Positions 54,699 to 63,170 of a DNA stretch of 64,000 bases are shown here, one piece after another (the first letter of the stretch is position 1; each line of letters opens with the position of its first letter). Under the pieces are notes generated by a model. That model was not told the DNA's origin and did not search any database. It saw nothing but the letters and a program-made list of their open reading frames with translations. The stretch comes from Myroides guanonis. GTDB taxonomy: Bacteria; Bacteroidota; Bacteroidia; Flavobacteriales; Flavobacteriaceae. The stretch lies in the NCBI RefSeq assembly GCF_900114085.1, contig NZ_FORU01000017.1, positions 1-64,000 of the forward strand, in the 5' to 3' direction. The position numbers and the translations under genes are program-made.

Positions 54699-54850
54699 TT
54701 TGCTATTTTGAAAAACACAAAAATACATTCTTTAAACCAAAACGACGAAAACAATTTCATTATACAATATTTTATTCAATTACAAAAACCTATATACGAA
54801 ACAGTTAGATACTATAAACGAAGTTATCTTATATTTTCAATCATATAGTT

Positions 54851-54880
54851 TTGTATTTTAATAATATCGTTTTATATTTG
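54851..54880 (+). promoter_or_regulatory. Predicted promoter of the tRNA-Arg pair
   Basis: TTG (54851-54853), 19 nt, then TATATTTG (54873-54880) match the consensus exactly. The first tRNA begins 17 nt downstream of the -7 box. Confidence 0.65.
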
Positions 54881-54897
54881 CACTCGCATTAAGCAAC

Positions 54898-54971
54898 GGC
54901 GATGTGGCGCAACTGAATAGCGCATCTGATTACGGCTCAGAAGGTTGCAGGTTTGAATCCTGCCATCGTCA
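54898..54971 (+). tRNA. tRNA-Arg (anticodon ACG), copy 1
   Basis: A 74-nt cloverleaf. The acceptor GGCGATG pairs with CATCGTC (one G-T pair). The anticodon stem TCTGA/TCAGA holds the loop TTACGGC, giving anticodon ACG. The T arm carries the GGTTTGAATCC segment. The discriminator is A, and CCA is not encoded. Confidence 0.95.
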
Positions 54972-55011
54972 CAACAGTTCGAATTTACTGTAAAAAAATT
55001 CAAAATTTATC

Positions 55012-55085
55012 GGCGATGTGGCGCAACTGAATAGCGCATCTGATTACGGCTCAGAAGGTTGCAGGTTTGAATCCTGCCATCGTCA
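55012..55085 (+). tRNA. tRNA-Arg (anticodon ACG), copy 2
   Basis: Identical over all 74 nt to the copy at 54898-54971 and separated from it by 40 nt. Both sit between one promoter and one terminator, so they should be co-transcribed. Confidence 0.95.
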
Positions 55086-55086
55086 C

Positions 55087-55119
55087 AAAAAAGCTCTAAC
55101 GAAAGTTAGGGCTTTTTTT
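55087..55119 (+). terminator. Terminator of the tRNA-Arg operon
   Basis: AAAAAAGCTCTAAC (55087-55100) pairs with GTTAGGGCTTTTTT (from 55105) around GAAA, with one G-T pair and a T-run. Confidence 0.88.
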
Positions 55120-55573
55120 ATTCACTATTGCGAACCAAGTTCACTTGAGTGAGCAAACTAGGGATTAGTTGCAAAAGTCAAGGGATAAGCAAAACAATAG
55201 TCTTCCATATCTATTGTGGCAGATATTTCTAATTTTAGAAACAATCATTTTTCTTATTTGAGTCCATAACGATTCATATTCCTTTTCAAAACCAGTAGCA
55301 GATCCCTATAGGAAACACAAGCCTTCTGCCCTAATAGCTAAGTTGCCTGAACAACATTCCTCCCGTAATAACATGGACATACCTCGCTCAAATCTCTCTC
55401 AAGATTCGCCCCTATTACGGTCAAGAGTAGAAGCATCTATGCTTCATCCCTACAGTAGCTCAGAAGAAAGGTATAATAAAAGCTTAATTATTATAGAAGA
55501 AATCCTTTTCAATATTCATCTAAAGGGAATTCTAACAGAAAACAACTACAAGAGTTATATACTAAGCAGAATC
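55120..55573. other. About 450 bp without a supported gene
   Basis: This region lies between the tRNA terminator and the MFS stop codon. Part of it (about 55300-55460) looks less AT-rich than its surroundings. It contains ACAATAG/CTATTGT (55194-55217) and CCGTAATA/TATTACGG inverted repeats. On the minus strand a frame at 55362-55210, with one in-frame TAG, has a natural-looking composition (GFEKEYESLWTQIRKM) but no family I recognise. It may be a gene relic or a structured RNA. Confidence 0.4.
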
Positions 55574-56791
55574 CTAACTTTTACCCAACCTCATAAGTGC
55601 AGGAGTGAAAAACGATGCAATTCCCACGGAGGAAATCAATAATCCTAGAATGATAAAAGTCTGCGTAATTCCTACATAATCTGCAATAAACCCCGTACAA
55701 AGCAATCCAACGACAGAAGGAATAACCACAGAGCTGTAATACAGTGAGAAAACACGTCCTAACATATTTGGTTGAATTTCTTCTTGAATAATAGTAGTAA
55801 AACTAGCATTATACAACGATGCTGCCATTCCTCCCAAAGCAGTTAATATTACAAAGAAAACAAAATGCTCAGAACCCAATAATCCAGACCACGCAAACGT
55901 AATCCCTATAATAATATGCATACTATTTATTATTATGATTTTATGGATATTGGGTTTCCAAATACCCAAAAGACCACCACCAAACAACATCCCAACTCCC
56001 CAGATAATCTCAATGACACTCATCTCAAATTTATCGCCATGAAAATGATTTATAGTAAGTAGAGGAAACAACACTGCCACTGGCATAATACAAAACATCG
56101 CAATAACAGAATACAAGAAAAGATAAGAAAGCCCCTTATTACCTATTATTACATTAAATCCGATTTTCATATCACCATAAACCTGCTTAAAACTAGCTTT
56201 CGATTTATCGAGATTTTCTGGATTAGGAATATGAATAAAAAGCAAAGCAGTAATAGCAAAAACAGCTCCAATAATATCGAGTAACAACACATTTCCAATT
56301 GACAAAAGTCCAATTGCCAAAGCACCCAAAGCAGGACCAGCAATACTCGAAACCGACTGAATTATCTGATTAATTCCCGCAATACGCAACAATTCTTCTT
56401 TAGGAGCCAACAAGGGAATTGCAGCCTGCATTGCAGGCATATGAAACGCGGAACCTACTGAACGCAATCCCAACATAACATATATCAATAAAAGACTTTC
56501 ATTACCCATATAAAAGCTAATCGACATAACTAGAGTGCAAACAGCCACAAAACTATCTGCAAAAATCATGGTCTTTTTTCGATCCCAACGGTCAATATAA
56601 ACACCTGCAAAAGGGCCTATCAAAGCCTGAGGTAATAACCCTGCAATTGCAGCAAATGCCAAAACTTCAGCTGAGCCTGTTTCAAGACTCAGCCAAATAA
56701 TAATTGCAAAATTCACAGCAGAGCTACTAATCAATGATAAAAACTGACCAACCCATAAAATGGTGAATTTCCTTTTCCAATTCGCTTGCAT
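55574..56791 (-). CDS. MFS transporter, enterobactin-exporter/MefA-like
   Basis: A 405-residue membrane protein with about twelve segments. It starts ANWKRKFTILWVGQFLSLISSSAVNFAIIIW, typical of the MFS_3 group. The motif A-like loop reads AGVYIDRWDRKKTMI (about residues 62-76), and SVGSAFHMPAMQAAIPLLAP follows. This group exports macrolides, siderophores or other compounds. The neighbouring MocR-type regulator is on the same strand 197 bp upstream and may control it. Substrate is unknown. Confidence 0.87.
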   Translation of the reverse strand: MQANWKRKFTILWVGQFLSLISSSAVNFAIIIWLSLETGSAEVLAFAAIAGLLPQALIGPFAGVYIDRWDRKKTMIFADSFVAVCTLVMSISFYMGNESLLLIYVMLGLRSVGSAFHMPAMQAAIPLLAPKEELLRIAGINQIIQSVSSIAGPALGALAIGLLSIGNVLLLDIIGAVFAITALLFIHIPNPENLDKSKASFKQVYGDMKIGFNVIIGNKGLSYLFLYSVIAMFCIMPVAVLFPLLTINHFHGDKFEMSVIEIIWGVGMLFGGGLLGIWKPNIHKIIIINSMHIIIGITFAWSGLLGSEHFVFFVILTALGGMAASLYNASFTTIIQEEIQPNMLGRVFSLYYSSVVIPSVVGLLCTGFIADYVGITQTFIILGLLISSVGIASFFTPALMRLGKS

Positions 56792-56988
56792 AAAACAGTT
56801 GTTTATTAAGACACAAAAATACGAAATGCAAGTTGTAAAATTAGACGAACCTATCTTAGAGATTATAATTATTGATTAAATATTTTAAAATATATTATAC
56901 ATTCAATATCAAATGAGTAAGCTATATAAAAAACCAATAGTTTGAGATGACTACTTTATAAACATAAAGATCTTTGTTACTCAACCAA

Positions 56989-58467
56989 CTATCTTAAAAC
57001 TTTTTTAACCACTTCCACACTTTCCCTCATTTCCTCTTCATTTAAATGTCCAAATCCCAATCGCATAGCAGTTACGGACCTACTTTGATATAATAACGTG
57101 CGAGGAATAAAAAGTTGATTCTTTTGACACATTGCAGCTAACTTCATCAAGTTTATTGAACTATCCCATTCCGTCCAAATAGCTAAACCACCAGTTGGTA
57201 TTTTAAAATCTACATAATCCCCCAATTCATTTTTGAGCAAAGAGGCAAACTCATCTCTTCTCTGCTGGTATATTTTCAAAGATTTTTTCAAATGACGATG
57301 TATCTCCCCTTCTTCAATCATTTCTCCCAATACTTGCTCCATCAAAACGTCTCCTTGCCTATCGATAATTCCCAAGTATTTCCGCATTTCTCGCATCACA
57401 TTCTCAGGTGCTACCACGAAACCTGTTCTAAATCCCGGTGCTAATGATTTTCCAAACGACCCTACATAAATTACCATACCCTCCGTATCGCTACTAGCTA
57501 ATGGTAAAACAGCACTCTTATCATAGTGAAAATCATAATCGTAATCATCTTCCAAAATCACAAATCCATATTCACTTGACAACGCCAATAAATCTATTCT
57601 CCGTTGAGCCGATAAAGTAACGGTTGTTGGATAATGGTGATGTGGGGTCAAATACAACATTCGAATAGGTTGTTTCATGCACAAAGTCCGAACAGCTTCT
57701 ACATCAATACCTTCATCATCTATGGGTACCTGAAAAATTCTAGCTCCCGATTTCTGAAAAATCATGTTTACGGAGAAATAGCTCAAAGACGCAACAACAA
57801 CACTGTCTAAAGGTCTCAACAATATCTGCGATATGATATACACACTCATCTCTGTACTACGCGTAATCAATAAATTGTTTTTTGAGATATGAAGTCCTCT
57901 TGATAAGTTTAGATAATTGGAAAGATTTTCTTTGAAATACTCACTCCCCTCTTGATTGTAATAGCCGAACTTCTTTTGATTGTTTTTTCGTTTTATATTG
58001 GAACTATACACCCTTGAAAGTTGATCCATTTGATTTAACCTCACATCTGGAGTTCCATCGTTAAAGATTAGTTCACAGTTTGCGTAATCAAACGGGTTGT
58101 CTAGCAAATTTGTCTTTTCAAAACTATATCCTGTTTCCTTTGGGTATTGAGCCAATTGGTTATTAGAAATTGGGGAGAACCTATTTTTCTTACTCTTTTT
58201 CTCACTTAGAACAAAAGTTCCCTTATTGGGAATTACTTCCACCCACCCTTGCGCATCTAATTCGTCATAAGCTGCGACAATTGTTTTGCGATGTTCCCCT
58301 AAAATAGAAGCCATCGAACGAGTGCCAGGTAACTTGGTACCTGAAATTAGAAAACCTCTTTGAATAGCATTGATTAGCTGATTTGCTATCTGCATATACC
58401 TAGAACTGGAAGATTCTAGATCTATTTTTACAAAACTCTGATAAGGAACTTGAACCGGACTACTCAT
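56989..58467 (-). CDS. MocR/PdxR-type GntR-aminotransferase regulator
   Basis: A 492-residue fusion regulator. A GntR-type winged helix (about 18-85: RYMQIANQLINAIQRG, LPGTRSMASILGEHRKTIVAAYDEL) joins a linker and an aminotransferase class I domain (about 125-490). The PLP Lys lies in YVGSFGKSLAPGFRTGF, and the cofactor Asp in ILEDDYDYDFHYD. MocR proteins sense PLP or amino compounds and regulate neighbouring genes. Candidates here are the divergent bioB gene and the downstream MFS gene. No vitamin B6 genes are visible, so PdxR in the strict sense is unproven. Confidence 0.88.
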   Translation of the reverse strand: MSSPVQVPYQSFVKIDLESSSSRYMQIANQLINAIQRGFLISGTKLPGTRSMASILGEHRKTIVAAYDELDAQGWVEVIPNKGTFVLSEKKSKKNRFSPISNNQLAQYPKETGYSFEKTNLLDNPFDYANCELIFNDGTPDVRLNQMDQLSRVYSSNIKRKNNQKKFGYYNQEGSEYFKENLSNYLNLSRGLHISKNNLLITRSTEMSVYIISQILLRPLDSVVVASLSYFSVNMIFQKSGARIFQVPIDDEGIDVEAVRTLCMKQPIRMLYLTPHHHYPTTVTLSAQRRIDLLALSSEYGFVILEDDYDYDFHYDKSAVLPLASSDTEGMVIYVGSFGKSLAPGFRTGFVVAPENVMREMRKYLGIIDRQGDVLMEQVLGEMIEEGEIHRHLKKSLKIYQQRRDEFASLLKNELGDYVDFKIPTGGLAIWTEWDSSINLMKLAAMCQKNQLFIPRTLLYQSRSVTAMRLGFGHLNEEEMRESVEVVKKVLR

Positions 58468-58523
58468 AATCTAAAAAGTGGCACCATTTTATTGTCCGGC
58501 AAGATACTACTTTTGACCTTATC

Positions 58524-58538
58524 TAAAACAATGTTTTA
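58524..58538. promoter_or_regulatory. Palindrome in the mocR/bioB intergenic region
   Basis: TAAAACA-A-TGTTTTA is a perfect 7-bp inverted repeat around one base, 46 nt before the bioB ATG. It may be an operator. It does not resemble the usual BirA site. Confidence 0.35.
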
Positions 58539-58583
58539 AAGACAACTTAAAACAGAAATCTGAAATAAACTATTAAAAAATCA

Positions 58584-59576
58584 ATGGAATTAAACAAAAG
58601 CCTTCGCAACGATTGGACAAAAGAAGAAGTTCAAAACATATACAACCAACCTTTACTAGAATTACTATATCAAGCAGCTACTGTACACAGAGAATGGCAT
58701 AATCCAAAGGAAGTCCAAGTTTGTACACTGTTATCAGTAAAAACAGGTGGATGTCCAGAAGATTGTTCTTATTGTGGTCAGGCGGCTAGATACCAAACCG
58801 ATATTAAAGTTCAAGCACTATTGCCTACAGAAACCGTAATATCTCACGCTATAAAAGCAAAAGAAAATGGTTCTACTAGATTTTGTATGGCAGCTGCATG
58901 GAGAGAAGTGAGAAACAACCGAGATTTTGACCGCATTATTGATATGGTAAAAGGAGTTAACGAACTAGGTCTAGAAGTTTGTTGTACATTGGGAATGCTT
59001 ACAGAAGAACAAGCTATCAGACTTCAAGAAGCTGGTCTTTATGCTTACAATCACAACTTAGACACTTCAGAAGAATATTACGATAAAATTATTTCTACTA
59101 GAAATTTTGACAATAGAATCAACACCATTCAACATGTTCGAAAAGCGGGAATTAGCGTGTGCTCCGGTGGAATAATTGGACTAGGAGAAACTACTGCCGA
59201 CAGAGTTTCTATGCTTCTTACTCTTTCAACCATGCCTCAACACCCAGAGTCAGTTCCCGTAAACGCTCTTGCGCGTGTTCAAGGAACTCCTCTAGAAGAA
59301 TTGCCAAAGGTTCCAATATGGGATATGGTTAGAATGATTGCAACAGCACGTATTTTAATGCCTGCTTCTACAGTACGTTTAAGTGCTGGACGTATCGAAA
59401 TGTCAGAAACCGAACAAGCTTGGTGCTTTATGGCAGGTGCAAACTCTATATTCACTGGTGAGGAAAAAACACTTCTTGTCACTCCAAATCCAGGTGTTAA
59501 TGAAGATTTACAAATGTTATCAAATCTAGGTTTAGAGCCTAAGAAAAAAGAATTTGCTACTAGTTGCAGCAATTAA
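58584..59576 (+). CDS. bioB: Biotin synthase
   Basis: A 330-residue radical-SAM enzyme inserting sulfur into dethiobiotin. The CxxxCxxC site is in [16 protein letters not shown], with [16 protein letters not shown], the CCTLGM segment (second cluster ligand), [13 protein letters not shown] and SAGRIEMS following in the usual order. All cluster ligands are present. The other bio genes are not in the window. It is divergent from a MocR regulator and ends at a strong terminator. Confidence 0.95.
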   Translation: MELNKSLRNDWTKEEVQNIYNQPLLELLYQAATVHREWHNPKEVQVCTLLSVKTGGCPEDCSYCGQAARYQTDIKVQALLPTETVISHAIKAKENGSTRFCMAAAWREVRNNRDFDRIIDMVKGVNELGLEVCCTLGMLTEEQAIRLQEAGLYAYNHNLDTSEEYYDKIISTRNFDNRINTIQHVRKAGISVCSGGIIGLGETTADRVSMLLTLSTMPQHPESVPVNALARVQGTPLEELPKVPIWDMVRMIATARILMPASTVRLSAGRIEMSETEQAWCFMAGANSIFTGEEKTLLVTPNPGVNEDLQMLSNLGLEPKKKEFATSCSN

Positions 59577-59602
59577 TACATCTTACTATACAATTCATTT
59601 TT

Positions 59603-59638
59603 AAGGTTGTTAGCTCTTAGGAGATAACAACCTTTTTT
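59603..59638 (+). terminator. Terminator of bioB
   Basis: AAGGTTGTTA (59603-59612) pairs with TAACAACCTT (59625-59634). An inner CTC/GAG pairing and a T-run follow the standard form. Confidence 0.88.
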
Positions 59639-59655
59639 GATTCTCTTCTCTATTG

Positions 59656-59663
59656 TATATTTG
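59656..59663 (+). promoter_or_regulatory. Predicted -7 box of the DUF6642-like gene
   Basis: TATATTTG matches TAnnTTTG exactly. A TTG at 59637-59639, 16 nt upstream, could be the -33 element. The ATG is at 59682. Confidence 0.55.
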
Positions 59664-59681
59664 TATCTTTAAATTACCACA

Positions 59682-60248
59682 ATGTATTTACCCAACGAAA
59701 AATCCAAATTATTTTGTTTGGAAAGTCTTCCAGACATTACCTTAGAAAGTTCCAGTAAAACCATACCCTATTTAGAGCAATTGGCTATAAAATACGGCTT
59801 AACCAATGTGTATAAAAGCTGTGAATGTATAGATACTTTTGAATCTAGTTTGGATGTTTTACTATATGAAGACCGCAACTTTCAAGACTACGAACTGTTA
59901 TATTTCGTTTTTAAAGGAGCCGATGATTATATTAGTCTTGATAGATACACCTATACTTTACAGGAAATAGCAGAGCGATTTGAAGGAAAACTAACAGACA
60001 AAATACTCCATTTTTCCAATCAAAAAGCCTTGAATTTAGACGAAGAAGAAAGTCAATATTTTTTAGATGTAACAGGAGCTAAAGCATTATCTGGTTACAC
60101 TAATATCCATGGAATTTCTAGCACTCCTTTAGACATGAACTTTTTTGGACTCTATGACTCCGATATGGATATTAGAGAACTTGTTGAAACCTTGTTTGAA
60201 AAGAACTACAAAGCATGTACTGAATTGGGTTTTCATTTGTACTACTAG
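59682..60248 (+). CDS. DUF6642-like protein
   Basis: A 188-residue soluble protein. KLFCLESLPD at the start, LLYFVFKGADDYISL, KILHFSNQKALNLD and FLDVTGAKALSGYT resemble the DUF6642 family as I remember it, in which the corresponding blocks often read YFAFHG and HFGSC, like the His-Cys dyad of caspase/CHAT-type proteases. Here the His is Lys (FKG) and no Cys is present in the HFSNQ block. If the comparison is right, this copy lacks catalytic residues. The gene is isolated and has its own promoter. Family call moderate; function unknown. Confidence 0.55.
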   Translation: MYLPNEKSKLFCLESLPDITLESSSKTIPYLEQLAIKYGLTNVYKSCECIDTFESSLDVLLYEDRNFQDYELLYFVFKGADDYISLDRYTYTLQEIAERFEGKLTDKILHFSNQKALNLDEEESQYFLDVTGAKALSGYTNIHGISSTPLDMNFFGLYDSDMDIRELVETLFEKNYKACTELGFHLYY

Positions 60249-60308
60249 GTTATTTTGGAATACTAACCTGTATGCCTTATATTTGAAAACACACCTAATT
60301 ATGTGATT

Positions 60309-60878
60309 ATGTATAAATCAATATTTACAGCAATTCTAGGCTTTTGCTTTACTTTTACATCATTTGCTCAAGACAGCAATAACAACCCACAACAGTTTTT
60401 AGACAATTTAGCCAAGCATTGTGGTAATGCTTATTTAGGAAAAATAACAAGCACACCTGCGCCTGCTGATTTTGATGGAAAAGAATTAATAATGCATGTT
60501 ATTTCGTGTGAAGAAGGACAAGTAAAAATTCCTTTTTACGTAGGAGATGATTTGTCGCGCACATGGATTTTTACTATAAAAGATAATCGCATAGAGTTAA
60601 AGCACGACCATAGACTAGAAAACGGTTCTCCAGACAAGGATACTTTTTACGGAGGAACAACAAATAATACAGGTTTTACAGACTTTCAAGTATTTCCAGC
60701 TGATCAGGAAACTACTGATTTAATCCCTGCTGCTGCTGCTAATGTATGGTGGGTTACTATTTCTGACACAACTTACACTTACAATTTAAAACGCATTGGA
60801 AGAGACGGAGAATTTAATGTAAGTTTTGATTTATCAAAACCGATAAAAACCGATAAAAAACCTTGGGGTACTAAGTAA
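60309..60878 (+). CDS. Exported protein of unknown function
   Basis: A 189-residue protein with a signal peptide (about 1-21, ending TSFAQ). The mature part has LAKHCGNAYLGK, the MHVISCEEGQ segment (two Cys that could form a disulfide), IPFYVGDDLSRTWIFT, LKHDHRLENG and VWWVTISDTTYTYNL. These blocks recall an uncharacterised periplasmic family found in several phyla. No catalytic signature is evident. The ATG at 60309 is preferred to a GTG two codons earlier. It converges on the GNAT gene. Confidence 0.7.
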   Translation: MYKSIFTAILGFCFTFTSFAQDSNNNPQQFLDNLAKHCGNAYLGKITSTPAPADFDGKELIMHVISCEEGQVKIPFYVGDDLSRTWIFTIKDNRIELKHDHRLENGSPDKDTFYGGTTNNTGFTDFQVFPADQETTDLIPAAAANVWWVTISDTTYTYNLKRIGRDGEFNVSFDLSKPIKTDKKPWGTK

Positions 60879-60904
60879 GAATACAGCAACACTATGTTAG
60901 TGTA

Positions 60905-61441
60905 TTATTCAAAGAAAGCAGTTGGATAGATTACCATCCCATTGACTCCTGACAACCCATTATTACATAGCTCAAGTGCCATACTGTTTTCAGATGGCAC
61001 TTCAAAGGGCATAGAGATTCCAAAAGAATCAGCCTGCTTATATCCAAACTTTGGATAATAATCTGCGTGACCTAAAACAATAACAGATTTATAACCTAGT
61101 TCCCTTGCTTTATCATGAGAAGCTCTTATTAAAGCACTTCCTATTCCTTGATTTTGATAATCAGGCAATACAGCAACTGGAGCCAATGCTAAAGATTTAT
61201 TCATAAGTTGTGTTACCTCATCAAGAATATCAATCTCCGTAAGCAAAACATATCCAATAATCTCACCATCCACCTCGGCAACTAAGGACAATTCTGGAAC
61301 AAAAGAATCGGCATTTCGGAGTTTATCTACCAAAAAATGCTCTTGATGATCACTCATTTCTTCATTTTCGAAAGCCTTTTGAATCACATCAAAAACAACG
61401 GGATAATCCTTTACATCTTCTTTTCTAATAATTACATCCAT
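60905..61441 (-). CDS. GNAT family N-acetyltransferase
   Basis: A 178-residue acetyltransferase of the YhbS-like group. The acetyl-CoA motif LAPVAVLPDYQNQGIGSALI (Q-x-x-G-I-G) is near residue 85, and GHADYYPKFGYKQA follows. It should transfer acetyl groups from acetyl-CoA to an unidentified amine. The start at 61441 (MDVIIRKED) is preferred; four more codons are open upstream. Single gene. Confidence 0.87.
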   Translation of the reverse strand: MDVIIRKEDVKDYPVVFDVIQKAFENEEMSDHQEHFLVDKLRNADSFVPELSLVAEVDGEIIGYVLLTEIDILDEVTQLMNKSLALAPVAVLPDYQNQGIGSALIRASHDKARELGYKSVIVLGHADYYPKFGYKQADSFGISMPFEVPSENSMALELCNNGLSGVNGMVIYPTAFFE

Positions 61442-61508
61442 CTTAAACAGCACTTAAAATTCTTACTCTCAAAACAGTTAAGCAAACCCGAAACTGAATT
61501 ATTTATTA

Positions 61509-63170
61509 TTAAAACTGAAAATATATAAACGGTTGTGGTCCAGCTGAAGCAGTAGCATATACTATCCACATCACAAATCCAAGAACACACGCCTTAACAA
61601 ACATAGGCATTATATTAAATAAATCATGAACACCAGTCATCCATTTCTTAGGGATAAAGTGCCAAACCAAACCTATTAAAATCAATAGGAAAGCATTTTT
61701 ATACCCTTCTATAATCACCAACCATTGTTCAAAATCAAGTTCTAATTTTCCAATATTATTAATCATCTCCAAAGCTAAATCAAAAGAGCGCGCTCGGAAA
61801 AATATCCAACAAAAGGTAACAAAGTGAAAAGTGATTAAAATAGAAATAACCTTCCAAACAAAATTTGGCTTTGTTCCTTTGGCACGAGGAAACAACTCTA
61901 TAACAATCTTATGAATAGCTAGACCAATACCATGTAAAGCCCCCCAAACGATAAATCTCAAACTAGCTCCATGCCATAATCCACCTAACAACATGGTCGT
62001 TAGTAAATTTGAATTTGTAAACAAGTTCTTCTTTTTGTCTTTACTCAACAAAATAGTCAAGATGAAAACTACAAAAGAACTAACAGCAATAGTTAATGGA
62101 ATAACACTTTCCTTTAGATAATATCCTCCCCAAACCAAAACTCCTAGAAAGAACAAACTAGGAAACAAAAAACCTCCAAATGTTCCCTTTCTATTTCCTC
62201 CAACAGATATATAAAGAAAATCCTTTAACCAAGTTGAAAGTGAAATATGCCAACGTCTCCAAAACTCAGTAATAGAAGTAGATTGATAAGGAACATCAAA
62301 GTTAATTGGTAAACGATAACCTAATAACAAAGCAATTCCTATTGCCATATCTGAATACCCAGAAAAATCACAATAGATCTGAATAGCATAACCATAAGAA
62401 GCCATTAAGTTTTCAAAAGCACTATAACTATTAGGAGCATCGAAAACTCGATCCACAAAATTTATAGATATATAATCTGAGATTACGGCTTTTTTCAACA
62501 ATCCCCCAATAATCAACAAAAGCGCCTCATTTACATTTTCTTTAGAAACGTGTATTTTTCTATAAATCTGCGGTAAGAAATCTTTTGCTCTAACAATAGG
62601 CCCAGCAACTAATTGCGGGAAAAATGAGATAAAGAATAGATAATCTAAAAAGCTTTTAGTCGGTTCAATTTCCTTTCTATAAATCTCTATAATATAACTT
62701 ATGGATTGAAACGTAAAGAAAGAAATACCAACAGGTAATATGATATTGTTTAAATGAAAATCATTACCCGATACGAAATTTACCCCGTCTAGGACAAAGT
62801 TGGTGTATTTAAAATAACCAAGCATTCCCAAATTGACAATAATGCTTATAGTCAACAAAGTCCGCTTCTTAACAACATGAGTCGTTTTATAGATAATATC
62901 CGCTAGATAATAATCTAATAAGGACGAACCAATAAGCAGTAAGAAGAAAATACCACTTGATTTATAATAGAAAAATAATGAGAATATCACTACGTATAGC
63001 AAACGCAAACGGAATGTCTTTCTCATTAAAATATACACCAGATAAAAAACCAAAAACATCCCTAAAAACAAAGCCGAATTAAAGAGTAATGGCTCTTTAG
63101 GATTATAGGTAAACCAGTTAGTTATATCCTCTAAAGTAATTTGTGGAAGAGTAAAGTTTCTAAAGCTCAT
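61509..63170 (-). CDS. MBOAT family O-acyltransferase, AlgI-like
   Basis: A 553-residue inner-membrane protein with about ten to twelve membrane segments. Signature blocks are FWRRWHISLSTWLKDFLYI, FDVPYQSTSITEFW, CDFSGYSDMAIGIALLLGY and GLWHGASLRFIVWGALHG with the active-site His. AlgI-type proteins move acyl groups across the membrane for O-acetylation of polysaccharide. It overlaps the end of the SGNH gene by 11 bp, so the two are coupled, as in AlgI/AlgX-type systems. Confidence 0.9.
   Translation of the reverse strand: MSFRNFTLPQITLEDITNWFTYNPKEPLLFNSALFLGMFLVFYLVYILMRKTFRLRLLYVVIFSLFFYYKSSGIFFLLLIGSSLLDYYLADIIYKTTHVVKKRTLLTISIIVNLGMLGYFKYTNFVLDGVNFVSGNDFHLNNIILPVGISFFTFQSISYIIEIYRKEIEPTKSFLDYLFFISFFPQLVAGPIVRAKDFLPQIYRKIHVSKENVNEALLLIIGGLLKKAVISDYISINFVDRVFDAPNSYSAFENLMASYGYAIQIYCDFSGYSDMAIGIALLLGYRLPINFDVPYQSTSITEFWRRWHISLSTWLKDFLYISVGGNRKGTFGGFLFPSLFFLGVLVWGGYYLKESVIPLTIAVSSFVVFILTILLSKDKKKNLFTNSNLLTTMLLGGLWHGASLRFIVWGALHGIGLAIHKIVIELFPRAKGTKPNFVWKVISILITFHFVTFCWIFFRARSFDLALEMINNIGKLELDFEQWLVIIEGYKNAFLLILIGLVWHFIPKKWMTGVHDLFNIMPMFVKACVLGFVMWIVYATASAGPQPFIYFQF

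Noticed and set aside
55343-55642. 99-codon plus-strand frame after the tRNAs
   Set aside because: It runs into the convergent MFS gene, has mixed low-quality composition and no start context.
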